Positions 34,813 through 42,464 of a DNA stretch of 64,000 nucleotides are shown piece after piece. The notes below the pieces were generated by a model that saw only the letters and a list, made by a program, of their open reading frames with translations, was not told where the DNA came from and did not search any database. Numbering within the stretch: the first letter of the stretch is position 1; each line of letters starts with the position of its first letter. A program made the translations under genes and the position numbers. The DNA is from Halobacillus locisalis (GTDB taxonomy: Bacteria > Bacillota > Bacilli > Bacillales > Halobacillaceae): NCBI RefSeq assembly GCF_013694105.1, contig NZ_JACEFG010000002.1:310001-374000 (forward strand). The letters are read 5' to 3'.

Positions 34813-35994
34813 GTGAATGACCAATACTTGGACGTTCTGGAACGTGCACGCAACTTGCATGATCAAGTCGTGTCTTGGCGTCGTTATCTTCACCAAATTC
34901 CCGAGCTGAGTTTTAACGAAAGGAAAACGAGTGCGTATATTTCCCAGGAAATAAAGTCGAATGATGTATTTCAAGTGCAGGAAGGTGTCGGGGGATATGG
35001 GGTGACGGCTACATTAGAAAACCCGGGACCGATTATAGGAATTCGGGCCGATATGGATGCTCTGCCCATTATAGAAGAAACGAATCTCTCCTTTTCTTCT
35101 AAGCATAGAGGTATGATGCATGCGTGCGGACATGATGCTCATAGCGCTATTTTGTTAGGCGTTGCTTCTTTACTCGCTGAGGATCATGCCAAAGGGCAAT
35201 TGAAAGGCACAGTTCAGTTACTATTCCAGCCAGCAGAAGAAGCCGCGGATAGTGAAGGGAAAACAGGAGCCGTCCATATGCTCGAGTCGAATCAACTGGC
35301 TTCCTTCGATGCCATACTCGCCTTACACATGTGTCCGTGGAAAAAGATAGGTGAAATAGTGATTCATAACGGTCCTAGTATGGCAAACAACGATAGCTTT
35401 CATTTAATTATCCAAGGAAGAGGTGGCCATGCAGGGTATCCTCACCAAACGAATGATCCGATTTGGATCGCCACCCAGGTTCTTCAGGTTCTTTATAGTG
35501 TGGGAGGGCGGGCGGTGAATCCCTTAGACGTCGGGACGATTAGTATTGGTCACGTGGCAGCTGGCCATACAAATAATGTGATCCCTGACGCTGTTCACAT
35601 TCATGGAACGGTACGCTCTTATCGTCCAGAGGTCAGAGAAAACTTGAAGAAGAAGCTCCATCAGGCAGCTAGCATGGCAAACAATTTTGGTGGTTCATAT
35701 CAGGTAAACATGACTGAAGGCGAACCTGCTTTATTCAATCATCCTAAAGTGAACGAAATCATTAAGAAAGCTGCTTCACACGTAACGATTCATGACGAAC
35801 CATTCGGTATGGGTAGTGAGGATTTTAGTCACTTCACTGCAGCTTATCCCGGGGCCATGTTTTTCTTAGGTTGTGGAACAGATGATGCCGCCAGTTTACA
35901 TCAATCGAATTTTGATATTGATGAGGCGTGCATGGTAGAAGGTGTAGCTATTTTATATCGGGCGGTACATTTATTTCTACAAGAGAACCAATGA
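34813..35994 (+). CDS. M20-family amidohydrolase (deacylase)
   Basis: 393 residues, GTG start behind AAGGGGGATTCC. GIRADMDALPI and MMHACGHDAHSAI carry the His and Asp metal ligands, LFQPAEEAADS the catalytic Glu and another ligand, and MGSEDFSHF the last His. This is the layout of hippurate hydrolase, N-acetyl-amino-acid and N-acetyldiaminopimelate deacetylases. If the first gene makes N-acetyldiaminobutyrate, this would remove the acetyl group, replacing DoeB of proteobacteria. Third gene of the unit. Confidence 0.88.
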   Translation: MNDQYLDVLERARNLHDQVVSWRRYLHQIPELSFNERKTSAYISQEIKSNDVFQVQEGVGGYGVTATLENPGPIIGIRADMDALPIIEETNLSFSSKHRGMMHACGHDAHSAILLGVASLLAEDHAKGQLKGTVQLLFQPAEEAADSEGKTGAVHMLESNQLASFDAILALHMCPWKKIGEIVIHNGPSMANNDSFHLIIQGRGGHAGYPHQTNDPIWIATQVLQVLYSVGGRAVNPLDVGTISIGHVAAGHTNNVIPDAVHIHGTVRSYRPEVRENLKKKLHQAASMANNFGGSYQVNMTEGEPALFNHPKVNEIIKKAASHVTIHDEPFGMGSEDFSHFTAAYPGAMFFLGCGTDDAASLHQSNFDIDEACMVEGVAILYRAVHLFLQENQ

Positions 35995-36074
35995 AAACCG
36001 AATACATCTAATACAATCTTATGGTTTACTTTTAATGGGAAAGGGAACTCTTCTTAGCGAGAGGAGGAGTTTAA

Positions 36075-36281
36075 ATGGCTCAATTTTATGTAAATCAAAA
36101 TCAACAAACAAACGGGGATCACGAAGTGCATGAAGAGGGATGTAAATTCATGCCTTTTGAAAAGAACCTTCTTGAACTTGGTGGTCATAAAGACTGCGCA
36201 AGTGCTGTCGAGGTTGCAAAGAATACTTACGATCAAGTGAACGGGTGCAACACCTGCTGTCCGGAATGCCATACAACGTAA
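36075..36281 (+). CDS. Small Cys-rich protein of unknown function
   Basis: 68 residues, ATG at 36075 behind GAGGAGGAG. A conserved-looking frame includes HEVHEEGCKFMP, DCASAVEVAKNTY, and an NGCNTCCPECHTT ending. Six Cys and several His suggest metal or redox binding. Proteins with this HEVH...GC...CCxxC ending occur in diverse bacteria, but I know no function. Monocistronic, with its own terminator. Confidence 0.75.
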   Translation: MAQFYVNQNQQTNGDHEVHEEGCKFMPFEKNLLELGGHKDCASAVEVAKNTYDQVNGCNTCCPECHTT

Positions 36282-36285
36282 GCGG

Positions 36286-36313
36286 AACCGCTATCCTAGA
36301 TAGCGGTTTTTTT
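36286..36313 (+). terminator. Rho-independent terminator
   Basis: AACCGCTATC / GATAGCGGTT stem with CTA loop and seven T. Confidence 0.92.
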
Positions 36314-36396
36314 AGTGGAAAATGGAATGACTCCTATAGGATAAAATAAGCTTCCGCGTACATAGTAAGAAAGAAGAATTCCTAAGGAGGATGAAT

Positions 36397-37113
36397 ATGA
36401 AAAGAACGCTTTACCTACTCATTACGATACTCACTATGCTGCTCATACTCGCGGCTTGTAATACAGAAGAAGGTGCACGTGAGGACCAACAGAACAACAT
36501 GAACCAAGTAAGCTTTGGTCCTGAAGATCAAGGCATACAACCTCACCAAGGTGGTTCAGAAAAAATGGCACCGGGACAGAACCGTTTTGATGCCAACATT
36601 CCATTTGAAGGATTAAATCCGAATGGGACTGGAAATTACACCAATAATGAAGGTCTGAATGCCTCTCCGGAGTCTGACCGTTACGCAAACGGTGATGATC
36701 ATATGGGGTCGAATAATGAACGGATCGATCAAGCAGACGGAGCGTTCAAAGACCAAGTCCTTCGGCTGACAAACGATGCACGTGAGAAGAATGGATTAAA
36801 ACCTTTGAAGATGAGCACTGATGTAACCGAAGTGGCACAAACAAAAGCAGAAGATATGTCAGAGAACAATTATTTCTCACATACGTCCCCGACTTACGGA
36901 TCTCCGTTTGATATGCTGAAAGAATTTGGCGTAGATTACCGTACAGCGGCCGAGAATATTGCTGCAGGTCAGCAGACACCCGATCAAGTAGTCGATGGTT
37001 GGTTGAATAGCCAAGGTCACCGCAAAAACATCATGAACAAAAACGTAACGCATATCGGAGTCGGATTTGCCCAAGATGGTCAATACTGGACTCAGATATT
37101 TATTGGAAAATAA
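36397..37113 (+). CDS. CAP/SCP-domain lipoprotein (YkwD-like)
   Basis: 238 residues from the ATG at 36397, six bases after AAGGAGG; the ATG at 36391 abuts it. The lipobox LAAC gives lipid anchoring. A low-complexity polar linker (to about residue 115) leads into a CAP domain with LTNDAREKNGLKPLKM, YFSHTSPTYGSPFDML, GENI-like AAENIAAG and GHRKNIMN. This matches YkwD-type spore/cell-wall proteins, whose activity is unsettled. Monocistronic, with a following terminator. Confidence 0.88.
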   Translation: MKRTLYLLITILTMLLILAACNTEEGAREDQQNNMNQVSFGPEDQGIQPHQGGSEKMAPGQNRFDANIPFEGLNPNGTGNYTNNEGLNASPESDRYANGDDHMGSNNERIDQADGAFKDQVLRLTNDAREKNGLKPLKMSTDVTEVAQTKAEDMSENNYFSHTSPTYGSPFDMLKEFGVDYRTAAENIAAGQQTPDQVVDGWLNSQGHRKNIMNKNVTHIGVGFAQDGQYWTQIFIGK

Positions 37114-37128
37114 ACAGGTGAAAAACAA

Positions 37129-37152
37129 GACGCTCTGAAACAAGAGCGTCCT
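37129..37152 (+). terminator. Rho-independent terminator
   Basis: GACGCTC / GAGCGTC stem with 8-nt loop followed by CTGTTTT. Confidence 0.75.
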
Positions 37153-37188
37153 GTTTTGATTGCGCTAATAGAAATGGAGCGGATGGTG

Positions 37189-37881
37189 ATGAAGACTTGG
37201 ATGATCATGATTGTCGTAGCTACAATGCTTTGGGCACCTTATGCAACCAGTGCGGAAGAGAAAAGACTGGTGGCCATAGGGGATTCCATTCCATTCGGCT
37301 ACAACATCGAAGAGGAAAACCTTTCGCCACCGAAAGATTCCTTTCCCTCTATTATTGCAAATGAAAGAGGGCTTGAGGTGACCAACCTCAGTATCCCTGG
37401 ACTGACTTCAAAGGAATTATTACAAGCGATCAAAGACAACGATATTTTTCGTGAATCCCTCAAAAATGCTGATTATGTAACGGTTTATATCGGTGGTAAT
37501 GATCTATTGAATGTGGTCAAGAAAAACAAAGGTTTGGATGGGTTGAAAATCGAACAAGTAGCACCTGTCATGAGGAGGCTGGTGGACCATGTCCACTCCA
37601 TCATTCTAGAGATCGATAAACTGACAGATGGTAAAATCCTCGTCTACAATTTATATAATCCTTATCCTCAGGCAGGGAAGCAATTAGATGTTCCCCTTAC
37701 CTACATCAATCAACAGTATGCTTCATTGATTCAATTGTTGGATCATTTTTCTGATGTCCAATTAGTCGACGCCTATCACGCTTACCAAGGTCATCCTGAA
37801 TATATTCTCCCCGGTGATGTACACCCGACCAAACAAGGTCAGCGTGTATTGGCACGTTTATCACTGAAATACATTCAATGA
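37189..37881 (+). CDS. Secreted SGNH/GDSL hydrolase
   Basis: 230 residues. The start is the ATG at 37189 (a GTG at 37186 is possible), with GGAG upstream. The signal peptide ends PYATSA. AIGDSIPFGYN carries the nucleophilic Ser, IGGNDLLN is block III, and GDVHPTKQGQ contains the Asp-His pair. It has no SLH domains, so it is secreted or loosely attached, unlike the hydrolase at 29686. Probable esterase or lipase; the substrate is unknown. The next gene follows after 36 bases. Confidence 0.88.
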   Translation: MKTWMIMIVVATMLWAPYATSAEEKRLVAIGDSIPFGYNIEEENLSPPKDSFPSIIANERGLEVTNLSIPGLTSKELLQAIKDNDIFRESLKNADYVTVYIGGNDLLNVVKKNKGLDGLKIEQVAPVMRRLVDHVHSIILEIDKLTDGKILVYNLYNPYPQAGKQLDVPLTYINQQYASLIQLLDHFSDVQLVDAYHAYQGHPEYILPGDVHPTKQGQRVLARLSLKYIQ

Positions 37882-37917
37882 CTTGTGTATAATGGGGATC
37901 AAAGAGGAGGTTGAACG

Positions 37918-38904
37918 ATGATTCGATTCGGAGTAATCGGAACCAATAGTATCACAGAGAAATTCATTCAAGCAGGCAAGCAACATGATGCTTTTCAGTT
38001 AATAGGAGTCTATTCGAGGACTGAAAAGCGAGCCCGGGAATTTGCTTCTGAACATGGAGCAGACTTAACATTCACTTCTATTGAGGAGATGGCTAAAAGC
38101 GATCGAATCGATGCCGTTTACATTGCCAGCCCAAACTCATTTCATGCGGAGCAAGCGAACGTATGTATGACACATGGCAAGCACGTCCTATGTGAGAAGC
38201 CCATGGCATCGAACCAGCAAGAAGTCGATTCTATGATCGAAACAGCTCAAACTCACGGTGTCACTTTGATGGAAGCGGTGAAGTCGACTTTCATTCCAGG
38301 GTTTGCTCTCATCCAGGAGCATCTACATAAAATAGGGCCAGTCCGTCGATACGTCGGGAACTTCTGCAAATACTCTTCCAGGTATGATGCTTATAAAGAG
38401 GGAACGATATTAAATGCGTTTAATCCTGCATTTTCTAATGGATCGTTAATGGACCTTGGATTGTATGGTCTTTATCCCATGGTCGTGTTGTTCGGAAGAC
38501 CTGAAAAAGTCCAGGCTCAAGCGGTCATGCTAGACTCAGGAGTCGATGGTGAGGGGAGTTTACTTGCGACCTATGACGATATGGAAGCGGTGGTGATGCA
38601 CTCTAAAATCGTGCACTCGTATGCCCCTTCTGAGATTCAGGGGGAACGAGGGGCTATGATTATTCCGGATATATCCGAACCCACGAGTCTAACCCTCCGT
38701 TACAATGACGGGCATGAAGAAACGATTGATTGTACTGAAGATTACGATCCCATGTACTATGAAACGAAAGAATTTATAGACTTAATTCAAAAAGAACAAA
38801 AACAATCTACAATCAATTCGCATCAAAATTCACGGATTGTAGCAGAAATCATGGAAGAGGCTCGTCGTCAGATCGGACTCATCTATCCTGCTGATGAAAA
38901 GTAA
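37918..38904 (+). CDS. Gfo/Idh/MocA-family oxidoreductase
   Basis: 328 residues. The N-terminal Rossmann domain starts IRFGVIGTNSITEKFIQAG, followed by VYIASPNSFHAEQ and the EKPMA motif with the catalytic Lys. The C-terminal alpha/beta domain ends with a helix rich in charged residues. Family members oxidise or reduce sugars and inositols with NAD(P). Substrate unknown. ATG at 37918 with GAGGAGG upstream. A long hairpin separates it from the next gene. Confidence 0.88.
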   Translation: MIRFGVIGTNSITEKFIQAGKQHDAFQLIGVYSRTEKRAREFASEHGADLTFTSIEEMAKSDRIDAVYIASPNSFHAEQANVCMTHGKHVLCEKPMASNQQEVDSMIETAQTHGVTLMEAVKSTFIPGFALIQEHLHKIGPVRRYVGNFCKYSSRYDAYKEGTILNAFNPAFSNGSLMDLGLYGLYPMVVLFGRPEKVQAQAVMLDSGVDGEGSLLATYDDMEAVVMHSKIVHSYAPSEIQGERGAMIIPDISEPTSLTLRYNDGHEETIDCTEDYDPMYYETKEFIDLIQKEQKQSTINSHQNSRIVAEIMEEARRQIGLIYPADEK

Positions 38905-38916
38905 GAAAAAGACATA

Positions 38917-38960
38917 GCTCCTGGTTTTTCTAGGCATACTAGAAAAAACGAGGAGCTTTT
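38917..38960 (+). terminator. Long hairpin whose 3' arm holds the next gene's ribosome site
   Basis: GCTCCTGGTTTTTCTAG (38917-38933) pairs with the complementary 18-nt arm at 38939-38956 with one mismatch and one bulge, followed by a T run. The GAGGAG that precedes the ATG at 38964 lies in the 3' arm. The structure can therefore terminate transcription and, in read-through transcripts, hide the ribosome site. Confidence 0.75.
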
Positions 38961-38963
38961 CTT

Positions 38964-40193
38964 ATGAATTTACAATCAGGTACGTACTATTGGCCAACGA
39001 CGATGGCTGCAGCCCCTCGCTATCCTTCCCTCGATCACAGCATTAGTTGTGACCTTTTGATTGTGGGTGGAGGAAGTTCGGGTGCTCAATGTGCATATTA
39101 TTTTGCAGAGACCGGAATGGATGTCGTCCTTATAGAGAAAGGTGGCATCGGGCTTGGGAGTACAGCCACAAATACGAGTATCCTTCAGTACATGGGAGAG
39201 AAACTATTCACGGACCTAGTTCACCAATTTGGGGACGACTATGTGACAAGACATATGCAGTTATGTCAGGAAGCGATCGATGATATAGAGACAGCAAGCC
39301 AAGCCGTCCGTTTTGATACGGAATTTTCCAGGCGCAATACGTTGTACTATGTAAGTGAAGAAGAGGATGAATTAAGACTGAAGGAAGAGTGTCGCTGGTT
39401 GTTGGAGAGAGGGGCACCTGTCGAATGGGTGTCGGCAGATTGGATTCGTGATCATTATTCGTTTGAAAAGAAGGGTGCCATTTATACTTCAAACGACGGA
39501 GAATTGAATCCCTTCACTTTCACACATGGGCTGATTGATTTTGCATCTAATAAAGGCGTTCGAGTATTTGAACATACGGAAATGGTCGGTGTTCACAGTG
39601 ACGATGATTCGCCAATTATAACCATTAAAGGTGGACATACGATTAGAGCGAATCAAGTCATTTATGCCGCTGGTTATGAAGATATGGATATCGTAAAAGA
39701 AAAGAAAGCTCGCTTTGTCAGTACCTATACAGTGACCACGACCCCTGTTCAATCTTTTACAGGCTGGCATGAAAGATCATTGATTTGGGAAACAGCCAGG
39801 CCATACGTGTATATCCGGACGACGAAAGATCAACGCATTATCATAGGTGGTCTTGATGAAGATACAGATATAGCGGAAGAACGGGATGCTAAACGGATTC
39901 ATAAGAGAGATCAACTCATGCACGAGCTACGAGCAAGGTTTCCAGAAATCGAGGCGGAACCAGCCTTTGATTCGGCCGCTTTCTATGGAGGATCGGTAGA
40001 CGGATTGCCGATGGTCGGCATGTATGAAGAGCATCCAAATAGTTACTTTTTGATGGGGTATGGTGATAACGGACTGGTCTACAGTATGATGCTCGCTAAG
40101 TTGATTCGCGATCATCTTGTCAGCTCTCAGTCCGAGGACTTGCATCTATATGAGCTAGAGCGACCATTGAAGAAGAGCCGTTTGTATAAATAA
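38964..40193 (+). CDS. FAD-dependent oxidoreductase (DAO family)
   Basis: 409 residues. The dinucleotide fold reads CDLLIVGGGSSGAQCAY, with a downstream VVLIEKGGIGLGSTATNTS matching amine/glycine oxidase relatives. SAAFYGGSVDGLPMVG and the ending MGYGDNGLVYSM are the FAD C-terminal motifs. It likely oxidises an amine or amino acid; the substrate is unknown. Its ribosome site lies in the hairpin described at 38917. Confidence 0.85.
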   Translation: MNLQSGTYYWPTTMAAAPRYPSLDHSISCDLLIVGGGSSGAQCAYYFAETGMDVVLIEKGGIGLGSTATNTSILQYMGEKLFTDLVHQFGDDYVTRHMQLCQEAIDDIETASQAVRFDTEFSRRNTLYYVSEEEDELRLKEECRWLLERGAPVEWVSADWIRDHYSFEKKGAIYTSNDGELNPFTFTHGLIDFASNKGVRVFEHTEMVGVHSDDDSPIITIKGGHTIRANQVIYAAGYEDMDIVKEKKARFVSTYTVTTTPVQSFTGWHERSLIWETARPYVYIRTTKDQRIIIGGLDEDTDIAEERDAKRIHKRDQLMHELRARFPEIEAEPAFDSAAFYGGSVDGLPMVGMYEEHPNSYFLMGYGDNGLVYSMMLAKLIRDHLVSSQSEDLHLYELERPLKKSRLYK

Positions 40194-40232
40194 ACGAAAA
40201 GCACTTGCCCACATAAGGCAAGTGCTTTCGTT
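40194..40232. terminator. Rho-independent terminator
   Basis: AACGAAAAGCACTTGCC and GGCAAGTGCTTTCGTT form a long near-perfect stem between convergent genes. Confidence 0.85.
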
Positions 40233-40244
40233 CATCCTTTGAAG

Positions 40245-40445
40245 CTATATGTTCGTTTCCTTCTTTTCCATTGCTTTTTGGTAACCTTCCATAATTCCTT
40301 GTGCATAGACTTTGTTTAAAACAGTCATGGTTTGAGGAATGACATGGTTTTCAGAAGTATTGGACACTTGGTTCAGTAGATCCACCAATTCCAATAGTTC
40401 ATCGGTGATCGGAAAAATCGGTTTAATATTGTCCCTCAAATACAT
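40245..40445 (-). CDS. Small hypothetical protein
   Basis: 66 residues, cytoplasmic, mainly helical, with PITDELLELVDLLNQVSNT and GIMEGYQKAMEKK. ATG at 40445, GGAAGG just upstream; a GTG directly before it is possible. No family is recognised. The frame ends just before a strong terminator and has a plausible ribosome site, which is why it is listed. Confidence 0.5.
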   Translation of the reverse strand: MYLRDNIKPIFPITDELLELVDLLNQVSNTSENHVIPQTMTVLNKVYAQGIMEGYQKAMEKKETNI

Positions 40446-40448
40446 CAC

Positions 40449-40754
40449 CTTCCTGATTTATCATCTTGGGAATGAATATCGAAAATGTTATCTTAATAAA
40501 CTAAGCCCAATGATTCGCTTTCAAAGAGAAAAGTAGACACTTATTATTATCACTTTAATTTTATACTTTTTCAATGACTAAGCCCGGGTTTTTGAAAAGT
40601 CACCCATTCCCATTGTTCATGCAATTGTTGTACAAACATTATACTGAAAAAATTAGAGTTTAGAGTTGGAAAAAGAGGGTGGTCAATGGCTTCTATCTCC
40701 CTGCTTCATCCTGTATAATTATAGGAACTTTCAGACATATCGGGGGACATCATT
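40449..40754. other. 306-bp gene-free region upstream of the ABC exporter
   Basis: No coding frame with a ribosome site is visible. A TATAAT lies at about 40714 and a palindromic TTGTACAA at about 40628. I see no clear operator or terminator. It presumably holds divergent promoters for the small gene at 40245 and the exporter operon. Confidence 0.4.
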
Positions 40755-42464
40755 GTGCGTAAATTATTTACATACTCGCTTCCTTATAAATGGTCGGCCA
40801 TCGTTGCCCTTTCGTTAATGGGCATCGAACTGGTTGTTGAATTAGTACAGCCATTGCTGATGGCGAAAATCATTGATGAAGGGATATTAAATGAAGACTA
40901 CAGGCTAGTCTCTGTGTACGGAGCAGGACTGTTGGGCCTATCGTTACTCGCTTTTGCTGCAGGCGTGACGAATTCTTTTTTTGCGGCACGTCTCAGTCAA
41001 GGAGTGGGATATGATCTGAGGAAAGATGTGTTTGAAAAAGTTCAATCTTTTACAAGTAAGAACTTTCAATCGTTCTCCACGCCTGGCTTGATTACAAGGA
41101 TCACAAACGACGTGGTCCAAGTACAAAATCTGCTGTTCATGCTTGTCAGGATTGCCTTGCGTGCCCCGTTGTTCATTATCTTTGCCTTAATCATGGCTTT
41201 TACCATTGATGTCCAATTAGCGACGATTTTAGTCGTCGCTGTTCCTGTATTTCTTCTGTTTCTATTTTTCATCCTAACCAAAGGAGTACGGTTATTTAAC
41301 GCTGTTCAAACAAGAATCGACCGCGTGAATACGGTGATCCGGGAGAATTTGACAGGCATTCGCTTAATTAAAGGATTCAACAGAGGAGCTCATGAAGAAC
41401 GTCGCTTTTATGACGTGAATGATTCATTGATGGAAAAGAATAAACGCGCGTTATGGCTGATGGAAGTAGCGATGCCGGTGGTGATGCTCGGAGTGAATAT
41501 CATCATTCTTGTCATTCTATGGCTCGGAGCGAGTCGTCTTCAAGAACAGAGTATTCAACCAGGGGAAGTCGTTGCGATCATCAACTATGCGACGAGGATC
41601 ATGTTTACGTTTTCCATATTCACGTTTCTCATCATGGTTTTTTCACGCGGTCACGCCTCTGCTACAAGAATCGGTGAAGTATTGGACGAAGAAACACCAA
41701 CCTTCTTACAAGTAAGTGATGGAAAAACACCAGTGCTCAAGGGCGATGTCACATTTCAAGACGTCTCTTTTTCTCATGAAAGAGAGCCCACCCTCCATTC
41801 GATTTCGTTTCAAGTGAAGGCGGGACAGACGGTCGGCATCTTGGGAGAAACGGGATCTGGGAAAACATCGATGTTGCACTTGATTCCGAGGTTATTTGAG
41901 AAAGATAGCGGCTCTATCTACTTAGATGACTACAAGATTGAAGAGTTGGACGTCAAAGAACTGCGGAAGCAAATCAGTCTGGTTCCTCAAGAGATTCACC
42001 TGTTCTCTGGGACAGTCAAAGAGAATATCGCATGGGGGAAAGAGCAGGCGACAGACGAAGAGATTATAACAGCTGCGAAACAAGCACAAATCCATGCGTT
42101 CATCACTTCTCTCCCTGATGGCTACGCGACGCAATTAGGTCAGAAGGGCGTCACGTTCTCAGGAGGTCAGAAACAACGTTTATCGATTGCCCGTGCTCTT
42201 GTCCGTAAGCCGAAAGTGTTGATTCTTGATGACAGTACGAGTGCATTGGACGCTCATACAGAGTATCGACTGATGGAAGCCTTGAAAGACCAATCGTGTA
42301 CGGTGTTTATGGTCGCTCAAAAAATCAGTTCACTCAAAGCCTCGCATACGATCATGTTGCTTCATAAAGGAGAATTGATCGCTGAAGGGACACACGAGCA
42401 GCTGCTGAGAGAAAGTCGTTACTACCTGGATGTGTACCAATCTCAGTTGGAGGAGGTGCAGTAA
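40755..42464 (+). CDS. ABC exporter half-transporter, subunit 1 (YfiB-like)
   Basis: 569 residues: six membrane helices, then a nucleotide-binding domain with Walker A GETGSGKTS, the intact signature FSGGQKQ, and Walker B LILDDSTSALD. The residue after Walker B is Asp, not the catalytic Glu. Paired with the next gene, whose Walker B is normal but whose signature is altered, this gives one active and one degenerate ATP site. That is the pattern of heterodimeric exporters such as BmrCD or TM287/288. Size fits YfiB of B. subtilis. GTG start at 40755; its stop overlaps the next start. Possible drug or lipid exporter. Confidence 0.9.
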   Translation: MRKLFTYSLPYKWSAIVALSLMGIELVVELVQPLLMAKIIDEGILNEDYRLVSVYGAGLLGLSLLAFAAGVTNSFFAARLSQGVGYDLRKDVFEKVQSFTSKNFQSFSTPGLITRITNDVVQVQNLLFMLVRIALRAPLFIIFALIMAFTIDVQLATILVVAVPVFLLFLFFILTKGVRLFNAVQTRIDRVNTVIRENLTGIRLIKGFNRGAHEERRFYDVNDSLMEKNKRALWLMEVAMPVVMLGVNIIILVILWLGASRLQEQSIQPGEVVAIINYATRIMFTFSIFTFLIMVFSRGHASATRIGEVLDEETPTFLQVSDGKTPVLKGDVTFQDVSFSHEREPTLHSISFQVKAGQTVGILGETGSGKTSMLHLIPRLFEKDSGSIYLDDYKIEELDVKELRKQISLVPQEIHLFSGTVKENIAWGKEQATDEEIITAAKQAQIHAFITSLPDGYATQLGQKGVTFSGGQKQRLSIARALVRKPKVLILDDSTSALDAHTEYRLMEALKDQSCTVFMVAQKISSLKASHTIMLLHKGELIAEGTHEQLLRESRYYLDVYQSQLEEVQ

